A stretch of 64,000 nucleotides of DNA, taken from assembly GCF_003781945.1 (NCBI RefSeq), contig NZ_RJJW01000004.1, positions 152,824 to 216,823 of the forward strand. The letters run 5' to 3'. The DNA is from Halorubrum sp. CSM-61. Its GTDB lineage: Archaea > Halobacteriota > Halobacteria > Halobacteriales > Haloferacaceae. The position numbers and the translations under genes were made by a program. Position 1 is the stretch's first letter; each line of letters opens with the position of its first letter. Below the pieces are notes generated by a model. It was not told the DNA's origin, ran no database searches, and saw nothing but the letters and a program-made list of their open reading frames with translations. This document shows positions 52,874 to 59,856 of this stretch, piece after piece.

Positions 52874-53530
52874 ATGGCTCCGACGCTCGTCGCCGCCGCC
52901 GTCGGCGCGTTGCTGGCGGCTGCCCTGTTGGGCGCGGCGTTCGACCGGCGTTCGGTCGCGGTCGTCGTCGCGGCCGCGGTCGCCCCCGATCTCGACGCGG
53001 TCGCGAGCCTCGTCGTGCCGGGCGCGACGAACGCGCTTCTCCACACCCTCTGGCTCCCGCTGGTGGCGGCGGGCGCGCTCTACTGGGACACCGTCGCGGC
53101 CGATAAGTCCCGGTTCCGCGCCCGGTTCGGATGGCGCGGCGCGCGGGTCGCGTGGGTCGCGCTCGCGGCGTTCCTCGTCGCCGGCATCGGGACGGACCTG
53201 TTCGGCGCTGCGGGGGCGAACCTGCTGTATCCCGTCCACGACGCCTACTACCGGATCGACGGACGGCTCGTGCTCTCGACACAGGAGGGGATCGTCCAGA
53301 CGTTCGTCGCGCTCGGCGCGGACGGGCCCGGGACCCTCCCGCTGGAGACGGTCGGGACGACCGCCTCGCACGCGATCCCGACGTTCGCGAACCCCGACGG
53401 GCGGCCGGGACTCACGCTCGGGGGCGACCGCGAACTGTCGCTCGTCCGGAGCGGGTGGCAGCTCGTCGTCGTCGCGGCCGCGGTCGCGACGCTCGCGGTC
53501 CGGTTCGGGCGGCGAGAGGTGACCGAGTAA
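52874..53530 (+). CDS. Membrane protein, metal-dependent-hydrolase-like paralogue 1
   Basis: This 218-residue membrane protein has a first hydrophobic hairpin (VAAAVGALLAAALLGAAF) and the acidic motif VAVVVAAAVAPDLDAVASLV near residues 28-47. The soluble middle segment contains DAYYRIDGRLVLSTQEGIVQ. A C-terminal helix ends it. The D-x-D pattern and layout are like the following gene and similar to the YdjM-like gene at 37.2 kb. The stop overlaps the next ATG by one base, so the pair is coupled. The function is unknown. Confidence 0.75.
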   Translation: MAPTLVAAAVGALLAAALLGAAFDRRSVAVVVAAAVAPDLDAVASLVVPGATNALLHTLWLPLVAAGALYWDTVAADKSRFRARFGWRGARVAWVALAAFLVAGIGTDLFGAAGANLLYPVHDAYYRIDGRLVLSTQEGIVQTFVALGADGPGTLPLETVGTTASHAIPTFANPDGRPGLTLGGDRELSLVRSGWQLVVVAAAVATLAVRFGRREVTE

Positions 53531-54210
53531 TGCCCTCGACCGTCGTCCACTCCGGGTTCGCGCTGTTGCTCGCGGTCGCGCTGCTCGGCGACTACTACGA
53601 CCGCCGGGCGCTCGCGGCCCTGCTCGTCGTGTTAGTGCTCCCCGAGGCCGACAGCTTCCTCGGGCCGATCATGCCCGGCGCCCACCGATCGGTCGGGCAC
53701 AACCTCGTCTTTCCCGCGGTCGGCGCGCTGCTCCTGTACTACGACACCCGCGTTCGGGACCGGTCGCTGGTCCGCGACCGGCTCTCCGACCGATGGGTCG
53801 CGGTCGCGTGGGTGGCGATCTTCGTGCACGTCTTCGCGCACGTCGCGCTCGACTGGACCCACCTCGACGGGGTGAACCTCCTCTGGCCGCTTCGGGACGA
53901 GTTCTTCGCGCTCGACGGCGAGATCCTGCTCTCGACCGCAGACGGGTTCGTGCAGACCTTCGTCGACGTGCGGGTCGACCCGGAGACGGGCGCGCGGAGC
54001 GTCGACGCCGGAACGACGGGATCGACCGAGACGGTCCACGTCAACAACCCGGTCGAGCCGCGGGACCCGGATATCGTCACCGAGGAGCCGGTAGACCGGC
54101 GCTTCCCGATCGCTAACGGCGGCTGGCGGCTCTACCTGATCGGGGTGGGTCTCTTCGCGCTCGTCGCGAGGCGGTTTCAGGGATCGGGGGCGGATGTCGA
54201 CGTGGAGTGA
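53530..54210 (+). CDS. Membrane protein, metal-dependent-hydrolase-like paralogue 2
   Basis: This 226-residue membrane protein is homologous to the preceding gene. N-terminal helices surround VVHSGFALLLAVALLG and VVLVLPEADSFLGPIM. A histidine-rich region AHRSVGHNLVFPAVGALLLY and HVFAHVALDWTHLDG suggests a metal site. Like its partner it has the LDGEILLSTADGFVQTFVDV segment. The arrangement suggests a tandem duplication followed by divergence. The gene ends just before the lower-GC island. Confidence 0.78.
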   Translation: MPSTVVHSGFALLLAVALLGDYYDRRALAALLVVLVLPEADSFLGPIMPGAHRSVGHNLVFPAVGALLLYYDTRVRDRSLVRDRLSDRWVAVAWVAIFVHVFAHVALDWTHLDGVNLLWPLRDEFFALDGEILLSTADGFVQTFVDVRVDPETGARSVDAGTTGSTETVHVNNPVEPRDPDIVTEEPVDRRFPIANGGWRLYLIGVGLFALVARRFQGSGADVDVE

Positions 54211-54498
54211 CTACGGGGAACCTCGTTCCAGTCGCCTCGTTATCGTCTTCTCGGCGCCAGAGTGGTGAAGAGGAAGCAGTTCTCCGCGCGTTGGCCCTCG
54301 ATCGGAGAGAGGGTGTCAGTCACCTCGTTCATGTGGCTGTTAGGCCGACGATCGGAGAAGGAACGCAATCGTCGTCGAAAACCACTCCATCACGTATCAT
54401 TTCAGCTATGACTTTCGTTGGAGTATATATGCGAAATCGTGTATATTCCGGATGGTGTGGGGATACGCTTATTTGAGGATGTTATCTACAATTAATAA
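54211..54498. other. Start of lower-GC island, no gene seen
   Basis: These 288 bases have visibly lower GC than the left flank, and no supported open frame is found. AT-rich motifs near 54420-54498 (TTGGAGTATATATGCG, CAATTAATAAATG) could act as promoters of the following small gene. Confidence 0.55.
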
Positions 54499-54717
54499 AT
54501 GAGTGACATCGAAGAAGCAGTTCTTGTCGCTGTTGGTAACACTGTCTCCAAGAAAGCGATAGAGTGGGTACAGAGCCGCGGCCCAGATTTCTCTGAGACA
54601 GACTGGAAGCAGACAGCAGGACCGGTCCTAAGACAAGTCCGTGCTTCCCACGAGCAGTTTAGAACTGGATATCAGGATAAGAATGTCAATCGGAATGACT
54701 TACAACCGATCGCATGA
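54499..54717 (+). CDS. Small hypothetical protein in island
   Basis: This 72-residue protein begins MSDIEEAVLVAVGNTVSKKA and has no cysteines or membrane segment. It is preceded by CAATTAATAA, a possible TATA-like box immediately before the ATG, so the true start could differ. Codon use is AT-richer than in the flanking genes, in keeping with horizontal transfer. No family is recognised. The small size makes expression uncertain. Confidence 0.55.
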   Translation: MSDIEEAVLVAVGNTVSKKAIEWVQSRGPDFSETDWKQTAGPVLRQVRASHEQFRTGYQDKNVNRNDLQPIA

Positions 54718-54735
54718 CGGCGCAGAGCAGCACGG

Positions 54736-55485
54736 TCAAAGACCGTAGAGATCCTGAAGATCTTCGTGTTCTGGCAGGAGTTCTTTTTCGAGCAGGAAGT
54801 TTCGGTATCTCTCATTCTGTTGTTTACGCCTTTCCTCTACATCTTGGATATGCGCTGTTGCTTGTTTCGCCTCGTTTACTTCATCACAAAAGGTGTCGCG
54901 CATTTCTATCATCTGATCGATATTATGCTCTATGACAGCTTGGTACTGCTGGGGGTGCTGTGCAGTTTTCAGCCATTCGTGCGTTTTACCGTACGCTTTT
55001 ATCTCGTGGTCCATCATTATCGCGTACGTTTCAGGCGGCCCCCCGGAGCTAGCGAACTGCACCACGTGCAAGGCCTCGTGGTAGAGGAGAATTCGCCAAT
55101 AGACCTTTTCGAGAATAGTATTTTCTCCCAGCTGAGGGTCCGGACACTGGACGTAGACCTCGGTTGAGGAGTTGGTCCACGCTTGGAGATTGGAGGTTTT
55201 CATCTCTTGGTGTGGGTGCCTGTATTTCCACTTGATCGTCACACCTCGCATCAGGTTCCGACGGGGAAGCTGCGGAAGGAGGTCGCTCCACGCGGCTCTC
55301 GCCCTGTGAACGAACGGTGGTTCCTCGCTGGTTGCCTTGTACCCCTCGGTGACGGGATCGCAGGTGGTCGTCGGAACGGACTCAGTACTCCGACTGTCGT
55401 CGAGTACCCGATCCGCCGGCTCGTCGACCGCGCGGTCACCACCTTCGAGGACATCCGTGCGCTCCGCCTCTTTGTTGCCGCTCAT
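54736..55485 (-). CDS. Putative HExxH metallopeptidase of the island
   Basis: This 249-residue protein has an acidic N terminus, a central domain and a charged helical C terminus. Residues 136-140 read HEALH (codons 55080-55066) within LLYHEALHVVQFASSGG, a zincin-like HExxH motif. A downstream acidic residue in MMDHEIKAYGKT, 21 residues later, could be the third ligand. The pattern recalls DUF4157-type HE..HVVQ proteins; this is only similarity in a short segment. It starts two bases after the stop of the 615-residue gene and is probably cotranscribed. The substrate is unknown. Confidence 0.68.
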   Translation of the reverse strand: MSGNKEAERTDVLEGGDRAVDEPADRVLDDSRSTESVPTTTCDPVTEGYKATSEEPPFVHRARAAWSDLLPQLPRRNLMRGVTIKWKYRHPHQEMKTSNLQAWTNSSTEVYVQCPDPQLGENTILEKVYWRILLYHEALHVVQFASSGGPPETYAIMMDHEIKAYGKTHEWLKTAQHPQQYQAVIEHNIDQMIEMRDTFCDEVNEAKQATAHIQDVEERRKQQNERYRNFLLEKELLPEHEDLQDLYGL

Positions 55486-55487
55486 CG

Positions 55488-57335
55488 CTAGTCCGACCCT
55501 TCCTTATCTCCGGCCTCCTCGCGCTGTTGCGGGTGCGGGTGGTTCGACAGGCGACTCACGAGATCTGTGCGTTCCTCGTCGTTGTCGCGGACCGCCGAGT
55601 TAGCGATCTCGTCCAACTCCGCTTTGGCCCGGCTGCCCGCGACCTCCACCTCCCGCCGCTCAACCTCGAGCCCTTGTAACTGCTCCGCGTACTCGTCCAA
55701 TGCGGTGCTCGTACCCAACAACGATTCCACCATAACACCATCAGTCCGCATGGAGTTTTTCGTCGCCGACATGATGATACCCGGCACCCAGATCTCGGTT
55801 CCAGTAATTGGGTCGCTGTACGATGAGGTCTTCTCGGAGCGTACCCGGTGATACCTGTTGTCCTCGTCTATCTCACGTTCCTCGATGAAGTCGTCGTGCA
55901 GGTTCCCCTCGTGGTCGAGAATACTGCCAAGCGAGTCATGAATGTCTGTCCGCACTCGGTCACGCTGGTCCGTTTTCACGTAGGTTTCCAGGAGTGAGTC
56001 GAGTTCCGGCAAGGTAACTTCGTCACGAGATTCGGTAAAGCCGTTGAAGAAGGCGACGCGCACATCCACCAGGCTTGAGATGGTGATGAACTCCTGGTTC
56101 ATCTGCCGAAACACGAAGTTCAGGGTGCGGCTGAGATTGATGTTCTCGATCTTGCGTTCGGTGGACCTCTCTTCCTCTTCGATTTCCCGTGATTCGTAGC
56201 TCGTGTCCACTTCGACCTCGCGCTTTGCCGACGCCTTCTGAGCGTGTTTGTCGGTCGCAGTCGTCGAATTCTTCGCAAACTCCTCGCGTGCGGAATTCGT
56301 CCCGCCTTTCACACCAGCGTCCATGTTCGCGGAACCCCACCCCCAGCTCGCGTTGGCCTCTGCGTTCGAGTGATATTTGAAGCTCTTTTCGTAGTCCTCT
56401 TTACTGGATTGTTCGTTCTCAATCGTCCGTTCGAAATCAGTGGCACTCTCTTCAGTGAAGGAATCGAGGATGCTGGACGCCTCTGTTCGTTCTTTTTCTG
56501 ATTTTCGGAACGTCCTGATCGAGATCGTCGTCCGCTCGCCGGGAAGCAGGCTGAACGTCTGAATGACTTTTCCGGCGCCGTACGAGCCCAGATAGGACGC
56601 GAGCCGGTAGGTCTCGACGAGCAGAAGCGACGGTTCGACTTCGGTAGTCCTATCGATGGTTCGGGGGCTTATCGTTCCGTACATCGAACTGTAGAAGGCC
56701 AACTCCTTCCCCATTTTTTTCGTTTCTACTATTTCTTGGGCACTGAGTGACTGCAACGCTTCACTCACGGGGCGATCGGTCTCGAGACTCAATGGTGACT
56801 TTTCGGAGAAGCGGAGTTTTCCCGATCTGACCCGTGCGTTCGGGAGGATGTGCTTGTCGGCAAACCCGCTTTTCATGGACCGTTTGACTTGCGCTTCGAT
56901 CTCCTCGTCGCTCATCTGAGACACGTCGATACGGAGAGGCTGGACTGTCCCATCTTCGCCACCCGGAAGGGACGGTCCACCGGGAAACCTCGGGTCGTCC
57001 GGATTTATCGGCTTCCCGGGAAACCTTGGATCCTCCGGTGGTTCAGGGTCGGGTTCGTCCGGGGGCTCGGGATCGGGTTCGTCCGGAGGTTCAGGATCCG
57101 GTTCATCTGGGGGTTCGGGGTCCTCGTCGTCTGGGGGCCCAGAGTTATCGTCGTCCGGTGGCACAGGGGCCGGTTCGGGACGCCCCCAAGCAGCGGGGGA
57201 GAATAGATCTTCATCGTACTCGAGCTCGATGAAGTTCTTCCCGAAATAGATTGCCGGCTGTGGGATGTCGTAGCTGAGTATCGGTGCTCTTCCACCCGGT
57301 TCCAGCTGAATCAGCGGTTCGTTGTTATTCGACAT
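55488..57335 (-). CDS. 615-residue island protein with proline/acid repeats and coiled coil
   Basis: A short N-terminal region (residues 1-50) is followed by a Pro/Asp/Glu-rich segment with repeats of PEPPDEPD (about 50-103) and a Pro/Gly linker. A large conserved-looking domain (about 190-480) includes LLPGERTTISIRTFRKSEKE, ASWGWGSANMDAGVKGG and LNFVFRQMNQEFITISSLVD. A charged coiled-coil-like C terminus follows (about 545-582). There is no signal peptide and no membrane segment. I have seen this middle-domain pattern in bacterial proteins of unknown role. Upstream, an AT-rich TATTAAAATAAAT box at 57343-57355 serves the start. Confidence 0.75.
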   Translation of the reverse strand: MSNNNEPLIQLEPGGRAPILSYDIPQPAIYFGKNFIELEYDEDLFSPAAWGRPEPAPVPPDDDNSGPPDDEDPEPPDEPDPEPPDEPDPEPPDEPDPEPPEDPRFPGKPINPDDPRFPGGPSLPGGEDGTVQPLRIDVSQMSDEEIEAQVKRSMKSGFADKHILPNARVRSGKLRFSEKSPLSLETDRPVSEALQSLSAQEIVETKKMGKELAFYSSMYGTISPRTIDRTTEVEPSLLLVETYRLASYLGSYGAGKVIQTFSLLPGERTTISIRTFRKSEKERTEASSILDSFTEESATDFERTIENEQSSKEDYEKSFKYHSNAEANASWGWGSANMDAGVKGGTNSAREEFAKNSTTATDKHAQKASAKREVEVDTSYESREIEEEERSTERKIENINLSRTLNFVFRQMNQEFITISSLVDVRVAFFNGFTESRDEVTLPELDSLLETYVKTDQRDRVRTDIHDSLGSILDHEGNLHDDFIEEREIDEDNRYHRVRSEKTSSYSDPITGTEIWVPGIIMSATKNSMRTDGVMVESLLGTSTALDEYAEQLQGLEVERREVEVAGSRAKAELDEIANSAVRDNDEERTDLVSRLSNHPHPQQREEAGDKEGSD

Positions 57336-57651
57336 CTATTTGTATTTATTTTAATACAGCATAAACATTATCTCGATATTATCGACAGTACCGATACGAA
57401 ACCTGTTGTGAACTGGTTATTGTATGTATAGTTCGTAGCCGCTGCTTACCCCGGCTGATCGCCCATCACGTTCCGGACTGTTCGAGGATCTAATAGTGGT
57501 CGCTCTGGAGTACCACGAAGGACGATTCCGAATCTGCTAGAGCGGAAAGATCTGTATCTAAACAAGTTCGAACTAAGCGAGTAGATTGTACAGGTTTGCC
57601 CTCCTACAGTCCCACAGAAAGCTTATAACATCCGATTGTTGATGAATTATA
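57336..57651. other. AT-rich intergenic region in island
   Basis: These 316 bases are AT-rich and lie between divergent genes. They hold likely promoters: TATTAAAATAAAT for the minus-strand gene (near 57343-57355) and GCTTATAACA for the plus-strand gene (near 57619). No supported gene or repeat is seen. Confidence 0.6.
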
Positions 57652-58469
57652 ATGAATCGGAGGAAACTACTTGCTACGGCAGGATCTGGGCTACTTGCTG
57701 GGATTGCAGGATGTGGTTCTGACAGCGGGGATCCAACGGATACGAATCCGCCGGGAGAGAAATCAGAAATTCAACTGAAACCACCGCAGGCAGACTTACC
57801 AGACGGTTGGGAGTTGAAAACCCCTGATACAGAGCCTCATGTACTACTAGAGGATTCCAGCTATGGGCTCGACTACACGGCAATCGGACACAATAGGCGG
57901 TACGAAGATATGGAACTCCGAGAGCGAGTCCGAGAAGAATTATTTGGCCGGTTCGATAGGCCTCTTGTCGTCGGTTTTGCCTCCCACGTCAAGCTCGAAG
58001 TGCTTGGTGGTAGTGTGACTGAGTCAATCGTAGTTCAGGCAACAGACAAGATCCAAAATAAGGCTGAATCAATATTTCAGACAAAAATAGAAGAATTCGG
58101 GCTTCAGGACATCTCGAAAGACGGAACTTACCAACACCAAGGAAGCCGTTCACCGAGTGAATTTCAAAAATTCACAGGAACTATCCTGTAGAGTCTGTCG
58201 AAATTGAGGATGTGGATATACCAAACGTTGAGGAAGAGAGCTTCACATTAGAGTCTGGACAGCTCGATGTTACGGGGCTTCTTAGTACTCATCGCCAAGA
58301 TAGCGCCATTTTGATCACGGGTGGAGTGTTCCCGAGTGAGAACTATATTCGTTCAAAGAACTGGGACATTACGGGTGGTGTTCATCTGGACTTGACAGTA
58401 GATCTGGGACTAAATTCGAATATACACCGGTCGGATATCGTGAATTTCGCTCAGAACGTCCACGTCTAA
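57652..58469 (+). pseudogene. Frameshifted Tat-type lipoprotein gene
   Basis: The N-terminal part (179 residues, ending at TAG 58189) begins MNRRKLLATAGSGLLAGIAGC. This is a twin-arginine signal followed by a lipobox ending in Cys, so it should be an exported lipoprotein. A second frame (58182-58469) continues with YPVESVEIEDVDIPNVEE and encodes the rest. The sequence near 58177-58184 reads GGAACTATCC; one T restored after GGAACT would join FTGT to YPVES. It therefore looks like one gene of about 270 residues broken by a single-base deletion. No family is recognised. Confidence 0.78.
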
Positions 58470-58583
58470 CCGCTAATCTTCGCGCCTACACAGTACCACG
58501 GGTTTGTCTGGATGCGATTCTCTTGTTTGGCGTAGAGAAGGATGCTTCTCTCGTTTAGCAACCCTCGTTATGGCGGAGAAATC

Positions 58584-58600
58584 GGAGTGGACTCGCGGGG
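58584..58600. repeat. 17-bp direct repeat of tRNA-Ala 3' end, att-like
   Basis: GGAGTGGACTCGCGGGG at 58584-58600 is identical to 58663-58679, which covers the 3' end of the tRNA-Ala gene. Such repeats are typical attachment-site copies. The 62 bases between them hold an 8-bp inverted repeat, GGTCCCGT and ACGGGACC. Confidence 0.6.
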
Positions 58601-58662
58601 GTCCCGTGAGCGCAGCGAACGGGACCAAGCGAGGGAACGACTGAACGAGCGAAGCGAGTGAA

Positions 58663-58679
58663 GGAGTGGACTCGCGGGG
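58663..58679. repeat. 17-bp direct repeat, copy in tRNA-Ala
   Basis: This copy overlaps the last 13 bases of the tRNA gene (58667-58679). Together with the copy at 58584 it marks a probable integration site. No integrase gene is found in the window. Confidence 0.6.
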
Positions 58680-58738
58680 ATTTGAACCCCGGGCCTTCCC
58701 CGTGCCAGGGGGATGATCTACCACTGATCTACGAGCCC
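58667..58738 (-). tRNA. tRNA-Ala (anticodon GGC)
   Basis: Folded by eye on the minus strand: acceptor stem GGGCTCG/CGAGTCC with a G3-U70 pair (the alanine identity element), D arm GATC...GATC, anticodon stem TCCCC/GGGGA with loop CTGGCAC (anticodon GGC), T stem CGGGG/CCCCG with loop TTCAAAT, and discriminator A. Its 72 bases have no encoded CCA and no intron. A TTAATATATCC box (58765-58775) lies about 27-37 bases upstream of the 5' end. Confidence 0.95.
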
Positions 58739-58764
58739 TCGTACGCATCCATTCGTTCCCCGCT

Positions 58765-58775
58765 GGATATATTAA
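58765..58775 (-). promoter_or_regulatory. TATA box of tRNA-Ala
   Basis: On the minus strand TTAATATATCC lies 27-37 bases before the tRNA 5' end, a normal archaeal TATA position. Confidence 0.65.
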
Positions 58776-58820
58776 GGCCTTCGACTCGGGGACACCGCCG
58801 ACACCGACTCCCACACGCGC

Positions 58821-59402
58821 TCAGATCCGCGCGGAATCGACGTACACGTCGAGGTCGACGTCGCGCGTCGAGTCCTCGAGGTCGCGCACGGCGCGCTCGA
58901 CGACGCGCTCGGCCTCGCCCCTTATGAGGGGAATCGCCTTCTTCAGCACCCAGTCGAACGAGACGAGGGCGGGGAGATCGATCGCGTCGGAGCTCGCCGA
59001 GCCGGGATCGAACTCGACTTCGAGCGCGACCTCGCACGGGTCGTCGGTCGGGTCTCCTCGGGTGTCGGCGTCTGTGTCGCCGTCGGCGTCTGCGCCGTCT
59101 GGATCTCCGCCCGCCTCCGCCGGCGTCACTCGCCAACACCCGCCGGCGTCGATGTCCTTCGTGATCTCCCAGTCGATCCGCTCGGGCGGCTCGACGCCGG
59201 TGACCTCCGAGTGTGCGGTGTACGAAATCTTCCACCACGCGAACCGAAGCGCGTAGCGGGTTCCCGGCCCGCCTTCCCCTTCGAGGGTCCGGACCTCTCG
59301 CAGGTACTCCGAGTAGTCGGCGTACCGCGGGAAGTCGAGCAGGAACGCGTACACGTCTTCCGGGTCGGCGTACACCTCCGTGCTCACGACGAGTTCGTCC
59401 AC
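58821..59402 (-). CDS. SRPBCC / START-fold protein (RatA-like)
   Basis: This 193-residue protein starts MDELVVSTEVYADPEDVYAF and has the SRPBCC pattern (FPRYADYSEYLREVRTLEG, then hydrophobic strand FAWWKISYTAHSEV). It probably has a hydrophobic ligand pocket as in coenzyme-Q-binding COQ10/RatA relatives. A low-complexity Asp/Gly/Thr-rich insertion around residues 98-118 interrupts the fold. The C terminus is charged. The role is unknown; lipid or quinone binding is possible. It is transcribed away from the ABC exporter gene, with element copy D between. Confidence 0.82.
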   Translation of the reverse strand: MDELVVSTEVYADPEDVYAFLLDFPRYADYSEYLREVRTLEGEGGPGTRYALRFAWWKISYTAHSEVTGVEPPERIDWEITKDIDAGGCWRVTPAEAGGDPDGADADGDTDADTRGDPTDDPCEVALEVEFDPGSASSDAIDLPALVSFDWVLKKAIPLIRGEAERVVERAVRDLEDSTRDVDLDVYVDSARI

Positions 59403-59856
59403 GGAGGTGAATTCGGGTGGCCCCTATTAAGCAGTCCGCCGATCGGATGTGGAGATGGATGTTTCTGAGACAGTCATTTGATCGCTGGTGAACACCTCCA
59501 AAGCCCCAGCCGTTCTCGGCTCCCACAGCTCGCTGCGCTCCTCAGTCGCTCGCGTTGCTCACTCCTTGCGGTGCTTGCGTCGCTGGGGTTCGCCGAGAAC
59601 GGCTGCCCCTTTGAGTCCCACCCGACCGCAACCGCAGCCTCACGCCTCCCCAGCCTCGCCGCGGCCGCCAGAGGCGGCCGCGGGCTCCCTCGCACGCGCT
59701 CCTCGCGGTCGCCACTGGCGACCGCTCGGAGGCGCGCGCCGACCGCACGGCATTGATAAGCGATCGACGCTCTGGCTGCGCTCGCCCGCTCGCTCGGGAC
59801 CCGGAACGGGCCGCCGAAGCCGTCGGATACATGGGCTTCGCCGCGCTCGTACGCCC
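59403..59856. other. Intergenic region holding element copy D
   Basis: These 454 bases lie between the SRPBCC gene and the ABC exporter. Bases 59490-59752 are copy D of the structured element. The first 87 bases and the last 104 show no gene. The ABC gene start is preceded by CGCTCGTACGCCC without a clear TATA box. Confidence 0.6.
59490..59752 (+). repeat. Dispersed structured element, copy D
   Basis: The leader AACACCTCCAAAGCCCCAG (59491-59509) precedes the arm AGCCGTTCTCGGC (59508-59520), which pairs with GCCGAGAACGGCT (59592-59604). CCCA/TGGG (59522-59525, 59584-59587) extends the stem, leaving exactly 58 nt between the inner arms. The conserved block CTGCCCCTTTGAGTCCCACC (59603-59622) follows, then an 11-bp hairpin (59659-59669, 59673-59683) and a 10-bp hairpin (59705-59714, 59716-59725). 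Unlike the other copies, no clear TTTATAAG box is seen upstream; CATTTGATCG near 59475 is the nearest candidate. Confidence 0.83.

Noticed and set aside
54196-54220. GGAGTGACTACGGGGA as the other end of the tRNA-Ala island
   Set aside because: It matches the 17-bp repeat only loosely and overlaps the stop codon of the upstream gene, so similarity may be chance.
58593-58626. Hairpin GGTCCCGT/ACGGGACC as a transcription terminator of the tRNA
   Set aside because: It has no following T run on the minus strand and archaeal termination rarely uses such stems; kept only as part of the att-like region.
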